Shown piece by piece: positions 41,101-50,716 of a stretch of DNA of 64,000 nucleotides. The notes under the pieces were generated by a model. It had not been told where the DNA came from. It did no database searches and saw nothing but the letters and a program-made list of their open reading frames with translations. Position 1 is the first letter of the stretch, and every line of letters begins with the position of its first letter. The DNA comes from Palsa-504 sp963790065 (GTDB lineage: Bacteria > Actinomycetota > Actinomycetes > Streptosporangiales > Streptosporangiaceae), in the NCBI GenBank assembly GCA_963790065.1, contig CAWBNK010000005.1, positions 1-64,000 on the forward strand. Reading direction: 5' to 3'. The position numbers were made by a program, and so were the translations under genes.

Positions 41101-41592
41101 ATGAGCGAGCTGTCTCTCACCATCATCAGGCTGGCCTTCCTGGCCGTGCTGTGGCTATTCGTAATCGCGGCCATCGGCGTGGTGCGCACTGACCTGCTCG
41201 GCGGCCCGGGCACCACGTCCCGGCGGGCCCGGGGGCGCCAGACGCAGACGCTGCGGCCGCCCGCGGCCCGCCCGGCCAAGCCGCAGCGGGCCGGCCGCGG
41301 CTCGCCGCGCATCCTGGTGGTGACGGCCGGCGCGCTCAAGGGCACCAGCTTGGACCTCAGCCAGCAGCAGATCACGCTGGGGCGGGCCAATGATGCCACG
41401 CTAGTGCTGAACGACGACTACGCTTCAAGCCGACATGCCCGGATTTTCCCGCAGGACGGTCAGTGGATCGTCGAGGATCTCGGCTCGACCAACGGCACCT
41501 ACCTGGACCGGCAGAAGGTGACGCGGCCGACCCCCGTACCGCTGGGCGTGCCGATCCGCATCGGTAAGACCGTTCTGGAACTGCGCAGATGA
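41101..41592 (+). CDS. fhaB: FhaB: membrane-anchored FHA protein
   Basis: 163 aa. One N-terminal membrane helix (about residues 5-27), an Arg/Pro-rich linker and an FHA domain (about 75-160) with DDYASSRHARIFPQDGQ and DLGSTNGTYLDRQKVTR. In mycobacteria the homologue (FipA) links PknA/PknB signalling to division. Its stop overlaps the start of pstP by four bases (ATGA). Confidence 0.93.
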   Translation: MSELSLTIIRLAFLAVLWLFVIAAIGVVRTDLLGGPGTTSRRARGRQTQTLRPPAARPAKPQRAGRGSPRILVVTAGALKGTSLDLSQQQITLGRANDATLVLNDDYASSRHARIFPQDGQWIVEDLGSTNGTYLDRQKVTRPTPVPLGVPIRIGKTVLELRR

Positions 41593-43199
41593 CACTAGAA
41601 CTCCGCTACGCGGTACGTTCCGACGTCGGCCTCCTCCGCGAGGGGAACGAGGACTCGGCGTACGCTGGGCCGCGCCTGCTCGCGGTGGCCGACGGAATGG
41701 GCGGCCACGCGGCCGGCGAGGTGGCCAGCGCCCTGACCATCGCGTCCATGGCGGAACTGGACCGTGAGCCGCCCGACGACGACATGCTGCAGGAGCTGGC
41801 CGACGCGGTGAACGCCGCCAACTCCCGGCTGCAGGACAAGATCCTGGCCAACCCGGCCGTCGAGGGCATGGGCACCACGCTGACCGCGCTGCTGTGGTCG
41901 GACGGCCACGCGGCCGTGTGCCACATCGGGGACTCCCGCGGCTACCTGCTGCGGGACGGCGAGCTCTACCAGATCACCCACGATCACACGCTGGTCCAGT
42001 CGCTGGTCGACGAGGGCCGGATCAGCGCCGATGACGTGTCCACCCACCCGCAGCGCTCGCTGCTGCTGCGGGCGCTCGACGGCCGGTCGATCGCCGAGCC
42101 CGACCTGTCGGTGCACGACAGCCAGGCGGGCGACCGCTACCTGCTCTGCTCGGACGGCCTGTCCGGCGTGGTCAGCGACGAGACGCTGCGGGACGCGCTG
42201 TCCGGCATCGAGGACCTCAACGTCGTCACCCGGCAGCTGATCGAGCTGGCCATCCACGGCGGCGGCCCGGACAACATCACCTGCATCGTGGCCGACGTGG
42301 TGGACCAGGCCACCTCGCCGCTGCCGCCGACCACCACCCCGATCCTGGCCGGGGCCGCGGTCAGCCTCGGCGACCTGTGGCCCGGAGCCGACGGGACCAA
42401 CGGGCTGACCCCGGTGGACCACGCCGACACCCTCGACTCGCTGGTCGCGTACGACGGGCTCGAGGATCATCACGAGGACCACCTGGCCGCGCGGACCGCG
42501 CCCCAGCCGGCCGTGACCGAGGACGGGGACCCGAGGTTCCCCGGTGACATCACGATCATGGCCAGCTCGAACGGCACGTCCCCGGTGGGGCTGAAGACCG
42601 CGCCCGGCCGCCGCAGCCACCGGGCGCAGCCGCGCCGGATCCGGGAGGCGCCGCCGACCAGGGGGCGCCGCCGCTGGCCGATCGTGACCACGTCCCTGGT
42701 GGTCCTGCTGGCCGTCATCATCGGCGGCGGTTACATCGCCTGGCGGTGGACCCAGGACCAGTACTACGTCGCGGCCAACAGCAAGGGCCAGGTCGTCATC
42801 TACCGCGGGGTCAACCAGAAGATCGCCGGGGTCAGCCTGTCCAGCGAGTACCAGCTGACCACGCTCCAGCTGGACCAGGTGCCCTCCAACTACCAGCAGA
42901 CGGTCAAGACCGCGTACGCCACCGGCAGCCTGGCCCAGGTGCGGCGGACCGTGGACAACATCAGCTCGGCCTCCAAGCTGTGCCAGCAGCAGTACGCCGC
43001 GCTGGCCGCCTGGCAGAAAAGGGACCTGGCCTACCAGGCCTACCAGGCCGCGGTGACCACGGCTCGCGACCACCACCAGAAGCCGCCCGCCAGCGTCGCC
43101 AAGCCCGGCCTCCCGCCGGCCAACGCCGGCACGACATGCCCGTCGTCGACGGTGTTCGGCATACCGGCCAGCGAGCTCCCGCCGCCGGGGGCATCTTGA
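41589..43199 (+). CDS. pstP: PstP: PP2C-type Ser/Thr phosphatase
   Basis: 536 aa. The catalytic domain spans residues 5-235, with SDVGLLREGNEDSAY, VADGMGGHAAGEVASA, GDSRGYLLRDGEL, SDGLSGVVSDE and GGGPDNITCIV carrying the metal-binding Asp residues. A linker, one membrane helix (about 357-378: VTTSLVVLLAVIIGGGYIAW) and an extracellular domain of about 150 residues follow. It dephosphorylates PknA, PknB and their substrates. It is coupled to fhaB by ATGA. Confidence 0.95.
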   Translation: MTLELRYAVRSDVGLLREGNEDSAYAGPRLLAVADGMGGHAAGEVASALTIASMAELDREPPDDDMLQELADAVNAANSRLQDKILANPAVEGMGTTLTALLWSDGHAAVCHIGDSRGYLLRDGELYQITHDHTLVQSLVDEGRISADDVSTHPQRSLLLRALDGRSIAEPDLSVHDSQAGDRYLLCSDGLSGVVSDETLRDALSGIEDLNVVTRQLIELAIHGGGPDNITCIVADVVDQATSPLPPTTTPILAGAAVSLGDLWPGADGTNGLTPVDHADTLDSLVAYDGLEDHHEDHLAARTAPQPAVTEDGDPRFPGDITIMASSNGTSPVGLKTAPGRRSHRAQPRRIREAPPTRGRRRWPIVTTSLVVLLAVIIGGGYIAWRWTQDQYYVAANSKGQVVIYRGVNQKIAGVSLSSEYQLTTLQLDQVPSNYQQTVKTAYATGSLAQVRRTVDNISSASKLCQQQYAALAAWQKRDLAYQAYQAAVTTARDHHQKPPASVAKPGLPPANAGTTCPSSTVFGIPASELPPPGAS

Positions 43200-43236
43200 T
43201 CTGGGCCGCCCGCCTCGCAGATCGCGCGGGGCTCCG

Positions 43237-44658
43237 GTGAGCAGCATTACCGCCCCGACGCCGGCGGTTGATCCCGACCACCCGCCGGTCCCGGTGCGCC
43301 GGGGCCGGCGGGGCACTGAGCTGACCATGCTGGCGTTCGCCTTCGCGCTGGTCCTGTTCGCCTTCGCCAACGTGGGCTACAGCCTCAACGGCCGGCTGCC
43401 GTCGGGGCTGGCCGAGTACATGGCCGGCTTCGTGGTCATCGTGCTGATCGCGCACCTGGCCATGCGGCGCTGGGCCCCGTGGGCGGATCCCCTGCTGCTG
43501 CCGCTGGCGGCCACGCTGAACGGCCTCGGCATCGTGATGACCTACCGGCTGGCCGCGCAGGGGAACCTCCTCTCGGCGCCGCTGAGCCCGTCGGCGACCG
43601 GCATCCAGATCCTGTACACCGCCATCGGCGTCGCGTGCTTCGTGGCCGTGCTGGCCCTCATCAGGGAACCGCGCGTGCTGCAGCGCTACACCTACACGCT
43701 GGGCGCCATCGGGCTGCTGCTGCTGGCTCTGCCCGCCCTGCTGCCGTCGTCGATCAGCGAGGTCTACGGGGCCAAGATCCAGATCCGGCTCGGCACGTTC
43801 ACCATCCAGCCGGAGGAGTTCGCCAAGCTGGCCCTGGCCGTCTCGTTCGCCGGCTACCTGGTGGCCAAGCGGGACGTCCTAGCCCTGGCCGGCCGCCGGG
43901 TGCTCGGTATCGACCTGCCGCGGGCCCGTGACCTGGGCCCCATCCTGGTGGTCTGGGCGGCCAGCCTGCTGCTGCTGGTCTTCGAGAGCGACATCGGCAC
44001 CAGCGCGGTGTTCATGGGCCTGTTCGTGGCCATGCTCTACATCGCCACGTCCCGGACCTCCTGGCTGCTGCTCGGCTTCGTGATGTTCGTGGCGGGCGCG
44101 TTCGCCGCGGCCAAGCTGTTCGGCCACGTGGGCGAGCGGTTCAACATCTGGCTGCATCCGTTCACCGGGCTGAACCCCAGCCACAACGCCTACCAGCTGG
44201 TGCAGGGCCTGTACGGGATGGCCAGCGGCGGCCTGCTCGGCAAGGGCCTGGGCGGTGGCCAGCCGTACATCACGCCGCTGGTGCAAAGCGATCTGGTGGT
44301 GACCGCGTTCGGTGAGGAACTCGGGCTGGCCGGGCTGATGGCCATCCTGATCATCTACGGCCTGATCGTGCAGCGCGGGCTGCAGGCCGCGACGTCGGTC
44401 AAGGACCCGTTCTCCAAGCTGCTGGCCGGCGGCCTGTCGTTCATGCTGGCCCTGCAGGTGTTCGTGATCGTCGGCGGGGTGACCCGGCTCATCCCGCTGA
44501 CCGGCATCACCACCCCGTTCCTGTCCCAGGGCGGGTCTTCGCTGGTGGCGAGCTGGATCCTCATCGCCATCCTGGTCCGGGTGAGCGAAACGGCGCGGCG
44601 GCCGCCGCCGCGGCCGATCCAGGACGAGGGGCTGACTCAGGTGGTGACGCTACGGTGA
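43237..44658 (+). CDS. rodA: RodA/FtsW/SpoVE-type SEDS protein
   Basis: 473 aa from GTG 43237 with about 12 membrane helices. SEDS features are FESDIGTSAVFMGLFVAMLY (catalytic Asp region), NPSHNAYQLVQGLYGMASGG, GLGGGQPYITPLVQSDLVVT and FLSQGGSSLVASWILIAILV. SEDS proteins polymerise lipid II with a class B PBP, here pbpA immediately downstream (GTGA overlap). The order identifies it as RodA of the division/elongation cluster rather than FtsW of the dcw cluster. Confidence 0.93.
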   Translation: MSSITAPTPAVDPDHPPVPVRRGRRGTELTMLAFAFALVLFAFANVGYSLNGRLPSGLAEYMAGFVVIVLIAHLAMRRWAPWADPLLLPLAATLNGLGIVMTYRLAAQGNLLSAPLSPSATGIQILYTAIGVACFVAVLALIREPRVLQRYTYTLGAIGLLLLALPALLPSSISEVYGAKIQIRLGTFTIQPEEFAKLALAVSFAGYLVAKRDVLALAGRRVLGIDLPRARDLGPILVVWAASLLLLVFESDIGTSAVFMGLFVAMLYIATSRTSWLLLGFVMFVAGAFAAAKLFGHVGERFNIWLHPFTGLNPSHNAYQLVQGLYGMASGGLLGKGLGGGQPYITPLVQSDLVVTAFGEELGLAGLMAILIIYGLIVQRGLQAATSVKDPFSKLLAGGLSFMLALQVFVIVGGVTRLIPLTGITTPFLSQGGSSLVASWILIAILVRVSETARRPPPRPIQDEGLTQVVTLR

Positions 44659-46131
44659 ACCGCGCGCTGCGCCGGATCTCGATCGCGGTCCTGGTCATGT
44701 TCGTGCTGCTGCTGGTGAACGTCAACTACCTGCAGGGCTTCCAGACGGCCAGCCTGGCCGCCAAGCCGAACAACGCCCGCGCCTTCGAAGCGCAGTTCCA
44801 GTACCAGCGCGGCAACATCGTCACCTCGGACAACGTCACGATCGCCGAGTCCGTGGCCAGCGGCGACATCTACAAGTACAAGCGCGTCTACCCGCTGGGG
44901 CCCGAGTACGCCCCGGTGACCGGCTACGCCACGCTGTACAGTCAGAGCGCCATCGAGCTGTACGAGAACTCGGTGCTGAACGGCAGCGACTCCTCGCTGG
45001 CGGTGCGGAACTTCATCGACCTGATCACCGGCAAGCAGCGGCGGGGCGCGAACGTCACGCTCACCATCAACTCCAAGGCGCAGAACGCGGCCTGGAACGC
45101 GCTGGAGACGTCGACCGGCGGCAAGCCGGGGGCCGTGGTGGCGATCGACCCGCAGACCGGCGCGATCCTGGCCATGGCCTCGTACCCGAGCTACGACCCG
45201 AACGTGCTGACCACCCACGACGGCGCCAAGCTCAACGCGGCCGACGAGGCCCTGCTCAAGGATCCGGGTAACCCGCTGCTGAACCGGGCGATCAACTTCA
45301 CCTGGCCGCCCGGCTCCACGTTCAAGATCGTGACCAGCTCGGCCTACCTGACCAAGAACCCGGCCAGCACCCCGCAGACCAACGTCTACTCGCCGACGCA
45401 GCTGAAGCTGCCGCAGACCACCCACATCCTGACCAACAACGACGGCGAGGTGTGCGGCAACGGCAGCGGCCAGACCCAGCTGCTGTTCGCGTTCGCGCAG
45501 TCGTGCGACACCACGTTCGGCAGCATGGGCATGACCCTGGGGGCCCCGACGCTCAACAGTTTCGCCGGGATGTTCGGGATGAATAGCACGACGCTGCGGA
45601 TCCCGATGCCGGTGACCCCGAGCAACTACGTCATCCCGCCCAGCCAGGCGCTGACCGCGTTCTCGGCCATCGGCCAGTACGAGCGACACGGTCACGCCGC
45701 TGCAGGAGGCCATGTTCGCCGCGGCGATCGCGGACGGCGGCAAGCTGATGACGCCCTACCTGGTCAAGCAGGTCACGGCCAGTGACCTGAGCACGGTGCA
45801 GACCACGACGCCGACGATGCTGAGCCAGGCGGTCTCCCCGGCGGTCGCCTCCGATCTGGGCCAGATGATGCTGGCCGTGGTGCAGAGCCCGGAGGGGACG
45901 GCCAATGCCTTCAACGCCGCCGCCGAGGACGGCATCACGATCGCGGGCAAGACGGGAACCGCGCAGAACGGCGCCAACAACACCGGGCTGGACGACGCCG
46001 TCTTCACCTGCTATGCGCCGTACGCCAACCCGCAGATCGCCGTCGGCGTCATAATTCAAGGCGGGGGCTACGGGGCCTCCGCGGCCGCACCTATCGCTGT
46101 GCAGGTCATTAAGGCGTTCCTGGGGAAATAA
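44655..46131 (+). CDS. pbpA: PbpA: class B penicillin-binding protein, frameshifted
   Basis: After repair 491 aa, the normal PbpA length. An N-terminal helix, a dimerisation domain and a transpeptidase with SxxK in WPPGSTFKIVTSSAYLTKN (Ser near 218), SxN-type SCDTTFGSMG, and KTG in IAGKTGTAQNG. One extra base near 45684, between GQYE and DTVTPLQEAMF, breaks the frame. The break falls in an indispensable gene with every active-site motif intact, so it is probably a sequencing insertion. GTG 44655 overlaps the rodA stop and the TAA shares a base with the pknA ATG. Confidence 0.92.
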
Positions 46132-47504
46132 TGACCGGTTACCTGCTGGCGGGCCGTTACCGGCTGACCGACCGAATAGCGGCGGGCGGCATGGGCGAGG
46201 TGTGGCGCGGCGAGGACGAGCTGCTCAACCGGGCCGTCGCGGTGAAGCTGCTGCCCACCGGCCGGGCCGGGGACGAGGCGTTCCTGGCCAGGTTCCGGGC
46301 CGAGGCGCGGTATTCGGCCAGCCTGTCCCACGCCGGCATCGCCCGGGTGTACGACTACGGCGAGTCCGCGGAGTTCGGCGGCGCCTACCTGATCATGGAG
46401 CTGGTCAGGGGCGAGCCGCTGTCGGCCATCCTGGACCGGGCCGGCCGCCTGTCTCCCGACGCCACCCTGGACATCATCGGCCAGGCGGCCCGCGCGCTCG
46501 ACGCCGCGCACCAGGCCGGCATCGTGCACCGCGACATCAAGCCGGGCAACCTGCTGGTCGCCGCGGGCGGCACCACGAAGATCACCGATTTCGGCATCGC
46601 CACCGCGATGCGCGCGGCGCAGGCCTCGCACCTGACCGAGACCGGCATGGTGATGGGCACGGCCATGTACGTCTCACCGGAGCAGGCCACCGGCGCGCCG
46701 GTGGACGCTTCCTCCGACATCTACTCGCTCGGGGTGGTCGCCTACGAGTGCCTGGCCGGCCACGTGCCGTTCACGGCCACCGACCCGCTGGCCATCGCGT
46801 ACGCGCACAAGCACGCGCCGGTCCCCCCGCTGCCGCCCGACGTGCCGCCGCCGGTCGCCGACCTGGTCTACGACATGCTGGCCAAGACACCCGCCGAGCG
46901 CCCGGCTAACGCCCGGATGGTGGCCGACCGGGCCGAGATGCTGCGCGACGCGCTGGCCTTCGGCCAGATGCAGCCCGGAGCCCCCGGGGGGCCCGCGGGC
47001 GACCTGGCCGGCGTGGCCAGGGCCGGCCAGCCCGGCGCGACCAGGGCCGACCTGCCGGCCGCCCCGACCGGCCTGATGCCCGGCGACGATCTCGAGCCCG
47101 GGCCGGGCGGGCCCGGAGGTCCCGGCCCCGCCGGTCGCCGGCTGGTGCTGGCAGGCGTGACCGCGGTACTGTGCGCCCTGGCCGCCCTGGCCGGCCTGTA
47201 CCTCAGCGGCCACCTCATCCGCGAGACCAGCGGCGTACCCAAATCCAAAGCCGTGCAGATCAGCTCGTCGGCCTCGGTCGCGGCGCCTAGTACCGGCGTC
47301 AGCACCACGTCCTCGCCGAGCCCGAGTACCGTGGAATCGCCATCAACATTGCCGAGTCCCACAGACAACCCGAAGCCCAGCAAGACCGCGAAACCCAGCA
47401 CATCCCCGACATCGACAGTGTCGGCGAGCTCGAACGGCGTCGGCGACCGGCACAGGGTCGCCGACAAGTACAGCATCGGCCACCGCAACCGCGTCGGCGA
47501 CTGA
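46131..47504 (+). CDS. pknA: PknA-type Ser/Thr protein kinase
   Basis: 457 aa. The kinase domain (residues 8-270) has the glycine loop IAAGGMGEVWRG, catalytic loop IVHRDIKPGNLLV and DFGIATAMRA, and GTAMYVSPEQATGAPVDASS as activation/APE region. A Gly/Pro-rich linker leads to one membrane helix near residue 345 (VLAGVTAVLCALAALAGLYL) and a Ser/Thr/Pro-rich extracellular tail without PASTA repeats, as in PknA. It phosphorylates division and wall enzymes. Confidence 0.93.
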   Translation: MTGYLLAGRYRLTDRIAAGGMGEVWRGEDELLNRAVAVKLLPTGRAGDEAFLARFRAEARYSASLSHAGIARVYDYGESAEFGGAYLIMELVRGEPLSAILDRAGRLSPDATLDIIGQAARALDAAHQAGIVHRDIKPGNLLVAAGGTTKITDFGIATAMRAAQASHLTETGMVMGTAMYVSPEQATGAPVDASSDIYSLGVVAYECLAGHVPFTATDPLAIAYAHKHAPVPPLPPDVPPPVADLVYDMLAKTPAERPANARMVADRAEMLRDALAFGQMQPGAPGGPAGDLAGVARAGQPGATRADLPAAPTGLMPGDDLEPGPGGPGGPGPAGRRLVLAGVTAVLCALAALAGLYLSGHLIRETSGVPKSKAVQISSSASVAAPSTGVSTTSSPSPSTVESPSTLPSPTDNPKPSKTAKPSTSPTSTVSASSNGVGDRHRVADKYSIGHRNRVGD

Positions 47505-47558
47505 TACAAGTACGACCTCTCCTTAGATACTGGCAAGAACGCAGGGTGGTTTGGCAGA

Positions 47559-49327
47559 GTGCGAGATATGACACAGCCCCGTCTTCTCGGCGGCCGGTAC
47601 GAGCTTGACGGCGTCGTCGGCCGCGGCGGCATGGCCGAGGTATACCGGGCGCGCGACATCCGGCTGGACCGGATCGTCGCCATCAAGACGCTGCGTACCG
47701 ACCTGGCCAGGGACCAGATATTCCAGGCCAGGTTCCGCCGTGAGGCCCAGTCCGCGGCCTCGCTGAACCACCCGTCGATCGTGGCGGTCTACGACACCGG
47801 CGAGGACATGGCCAGCGGACTCCCGGTGCCGTACATCGTGATGGAGTACGTCGACGGGCGCACGGTACGGGACCTGCTGCAAGACGGCCACCGGCTGCTG
47901 CCCGAGCGGACGCTGGAGATCATCGACGGCGTGCTCCGGGCCCTGGACTACAGCCATCAGGCCGGCATCGTGCACCGGGACATCAAGCCGGGCAACGTGA
48001 TGGTGACTCGCAACGGTGACGTCAAGGTCATGGACTTCGGCATCGCCCGGGCCATGAGCGACGCCCAGGCCACCATGACACAGACCGCCCAGGTGATCGG
48101 TACCGCGCAGTACCTGTCGCCGGAGCAGGCCCGCGGCGAGCGGGTCGATTCCCGCAGTGACCTGTACTCCACCGGCTGCCTGCTGTACGAGCTGCTCACC
48201 GGGCGTCCGCCGTTCACCGGCGATTCGCCGGTCGCGATCGCCTACCAGCACGTGCGGGAGAACCCGATCCCGCCGTCCCTGGTGGATCCCGACGTCCCGC
48301 CCTGGGCCGACGCGATCGTGCTCAAGGCCATGGCCAAATCGCCCGCCGACCGGTACCAGACCGCGGCCGACATGCGTGCCGACCTGCAGCGCGCCGCCTC
48401 CGGCCTGCCGGTGGCGGCCGCGCCGCCGACCCGGGTGGAGAGCTACGGCGGGACGCAGCGGATCGGCCCGGATACGATGATGGCGGGCCGGACGGGAGCC
48501 ATCCCGCCGGTTTCCGACTACGCCTACACCGACGGCGGCTACCCGGGCGGCGAGCGCCGCGGCGGCGGCGGGCACCGGTGGATACCGTGGGTGCTCGGCC
48601 TGGTCCTCGTCCTCGGCGTGGTCATCGGGGTGGCCTACTACCTGCTGGCCGGGGGCAAGACCTATTCCGTGCCGCTGGTGAACGGCGAGACGGTGGCCAC
48701 GGCCCAGGCCCAGATCACCGCCCAGCACCTGCGCTCTACCCTGGTCGACGAGGCCAGCTCGAGCGTCAAGACCGGCCTGGTCATCAAGTCGACCCCGGCC
48801 GAAGGCAACATCGTCCCGGCCAACACCCTGGTCACGCTGTACGTTTCCAGCGGCGCCGCGCCCGTCGCGGTGCCCAACGTGGTGGGCCAGCAGCAGAGCA
48901 CGGCCGAGTCCACGCTGACGGGCAAGGGCTTCCAGGTCCAGAGCAAGGCGGACGCGACCTCAACCGCGCCCGCGGGCCAGGTGATCAGCCAGAGTCCCAG
49001 CGGCGGTACGGCGGCGCCTGGTTCCACCGTGACGATCACCGTGTCCGGCGGAGCGGGCGCGGTGCCCTCGGTCATCGGCGATTCCCAGGCCACCGCCAGC
49101 CAGATCCTGACCACGGCCGGGTTCGCGGTCAGCGTCCAGCAGGGCTCCGGCCGGCGCAGTACGCCCAAGGCACCGTCTTCAACCAGTTCCCGGCCACGGG
49201 CGCCAACGCGGCCAAGGGTTCCACGGTCATCATCTACGTGCAGAACGGCGCCTCACCGTCCCCCAGCGCCTCGGTAACCCCTACCCCCACCCCCACCCCC
49301 AGCGACACCATCTCCCTGGGCATCTGA
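47559..49327 (+). CDS. pknB: PknB-type Ser/Thr kinase with PASTA repeats, frameshifted near the C terminus
   Basis: 589 aa after repair. Kinase domain (1-280) with VVGRGGMAEVYRARD, IVHRDIKPGNVMV, DFGIARAM, then a membrane helix near 345-368 (WVLGLVLVLGVVIGVAYYLL) and three PASTA repeats (VPLVNGETVATAQAQ; VPNVVGQQQSTAEST; VPSVIGDSQATASQ) that sense muropeptides or lipid II. A missing C near 49150 in a GGCCGGCG run shifts the frame; restored, the last repeat ends FNQFPATGANAAKGSTVIIY, followed by a Ser/Pro/Thr tail. Confidence 0.93.
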
Positions 49328-49360
49328 CCGGCGCTCCGGCCCTCCCCACCCGAGGCCGGG

Positions 49361-49405
49361 GTGGATCCGGGTGGCGCGCTTGGAGTGGATCCGGGTGGCG
49401 CGCTT
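49361..49405. repeat. Two perfect 21-bp direct repeats downstream of pknB
   Basis: Units at 49361-49381 and 49385-49405 (each beginning GTGGATCCGGGTGGC), separated by three bases, giving a 24-bp period. The first 12 bp, preceded by GGG, match the intergenic repeat at 35830-35844. Confidence 0.6.
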
Positions 49406-49418
49406 CCCGGAGCGAGGC

Positions 49419-49574
49419 CTAGTCGACGCCGGTCATGTCGATCGGCAGGTGTACCGACGCCCAGGGGAACACGACGAACCACAGGACCGCGATCGCGGCC
49501 AGGATGAGCACGGTCGCCGTCCCGGCCCGGGCGGCGGGACCGCCCGGCAGCCGCTGCCATAGCCAGCCGTACAT
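49419..49574 (-). CDS. Small membrane protein downstream of sortase, 51 aa
   Basis: ATG 49574 follows a strong AAGGAGG. The product begins MYGWLWQRLPGG and has one membrane helix (TATVLILAAIAVLWFVVFPW), then a short Pro/Asp tail. I recall similar short proteins beside class E sortases in Streptomyces, from memory only. Its start lies 22 bases after the sortase stop. It probably acts with the sortase at the membrane. Confidence 0.85.
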   Translation of the reverse strand: MYGWLWQRLPGGPAARAGTATVLILAAIAVLWFVVFPWASVHLPIDMTGVD

Positions 49575-49596
49575 GCCTGCCTCCTTCGGTATGGGG

Positions 49597-50232
49597 TCAG
49601 CGGGCCTTGGCCGAGACCAGGACGCCGGTAACGATGACCCGGTGCGTGCCGGTCCAGGCGGGATCACAGGTGATCAGCGTGATCAGCCGCTGGGTCGGCC
49701 GCTGTGCCGGATGACCGGGCACCGGATCGAGCACTCCCAGGTCGGTGGGCAGCACCACCCGCTTGCCGGTGACCCGGTAGGTGTAGTCGTTGAGCTTGGT
49801 CTGGATGTACACCAGGTCCCCGGGCCGCAGCGAGGGCAGCGACCAGAACGGGTTGCCCGCAGTCACCCGGTGCCCGGCCACGGCGAAGTTGCCCACCTGC
49901 CCCGGCCACTGGGTGTCCGGGACGTGCCCGGGGCTAAGGTCGAGCTGCGCCAGGGCGGTGCCCTCGATCAGGGTGAACTGCCAGTGCGGGCCGAAGGCCG
50001 GGATCCTGATGAAGGCGAACGGCTGGCCGGTGGCGGCGTCGAACTGTTCCGGGCGGGCCTGGCCGCCGCCGGCCGGAGCCTGCCCCCACTGCTCGTTCAG
50101 CTCACTGGTGAACTGGTGCTGGGCGGAGTCGGCGCGCATGGCGGTGCCCCAGATCAGGTAACCGATGAAGAGCATTCCGATCACGCCCAGGGTCAGGAAG
50201 ATCTCCCCGGCGGCGCGGGTCGCTTGGCGCAC
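49597..50232 (-). CDS. Class E sortase
   Basis: 211 aa from GTG 50232. An N-terminal membrane helix (about 9-28) anchors the protein; the catalytic His is in AVAGHRVTAGNPF and the catalytic Cys in LITLITCDPAWTGTHRVIVT, with an Arg following, which fits the LPXTG/LAXTG transpeptidase set. Class E sortases attach proteins to the cell wall. No substrate gene lies beside it. The small membrane protein is the next gene. Confidence 0.93.
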   Translation of the reverse strand: MRQATRAAGEIFLTLGVIGMLFIGYLIWGTAMRADSAQHQFTSELNEQWGQAPAGGGQARPEQFDAATGQPFAFIRIPAFGPHWQFTLIEGTALAQLDLSPGHVPDTQWPGQVGNFAVAGHRVTAGNPFWSLPSLRPGDLVYIQTKLNDYTYRVTGKRVVLPTDLGVLDPVPGHPAQRPTQRLITLITCDPAWTGTHRVIVTGVLVSAKAR

Positions 50233-50431
50233 GGCTCATCCATTCGTGTCGATATCGGCGACGGGAATAGTGACTAAGTGAAACTGAATGATATCTATTT
50301 GTAATCGCCCGCGCCTGCCGAACGCGCATCGAAGCGACCGGTGCGCCGAGCGGCTAGGCTTAAGGGTCCGTATCGCCGTGCTCGCCGGGGACGCCCCGGG
50401 TACCCGAGGGTTTGTTACGCAGGAGGCCGTC

Positions 50432-50683
50432 GTGCCCAAGTCGCGTGTCCGCAAGAAGACGGTCTACACGCCCCCGCCGCCGAAGTCGGCCCGCCGCAAG
50501 GTCAGCGCGCCGTGGGTCGGCCCCACCATCGTGGTCTGCCTGGTCCTGGGCCTGGCCTGGATCGCCGTCTACTACATAACCCAGGGTTCGGTGCCGGGCA
50601 TGTCGGCCCTGGGCGCCTGGAACCTCGTCATCGGCTTCGCGTTCATCATCGGCGGCGTCACCCTGTCCACCAGGTGGCGCTGA
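50432..50683 (+). CDS. crgA: CrgA: cell division protein
   Basis: 83 aa from GTG 50432, with AGGAGG upstream. A basic N terminus (MPKSRVRKKTVYTPPPP) and two membrane helices (WVGPTIVVCLVLGLAWIAVY; NLVIGFAFIIGGVTLS) match the actinobacterial CrgA family, which recruits and controls FtsZ and septal synthesis. Its place close to the pkn cluster is conserved in streptomycetes and mycobacteria. Confidence 0.95.
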   Translation: MPKSRVRKKTVYTPPPPKSARRKVSAPWVGPTIVVCLVLGLAWIAVYYITQGSVPGMSALGAWNLVIGFAFIIGGVTLSTRWR

Positions 50684-50716
50684 GCGCACCCCGGGTCAGC
50701 CGCGCCAGGGTAACGG

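Noticed and set aside
45684..49150. Programmed ribosomal frameshifting in pbpA and pknB
   Set aside because: No slippery heptamer or downstream structure is evident, and the other affected genes share the same kind of lesion; a sequencing artefact is simpler.
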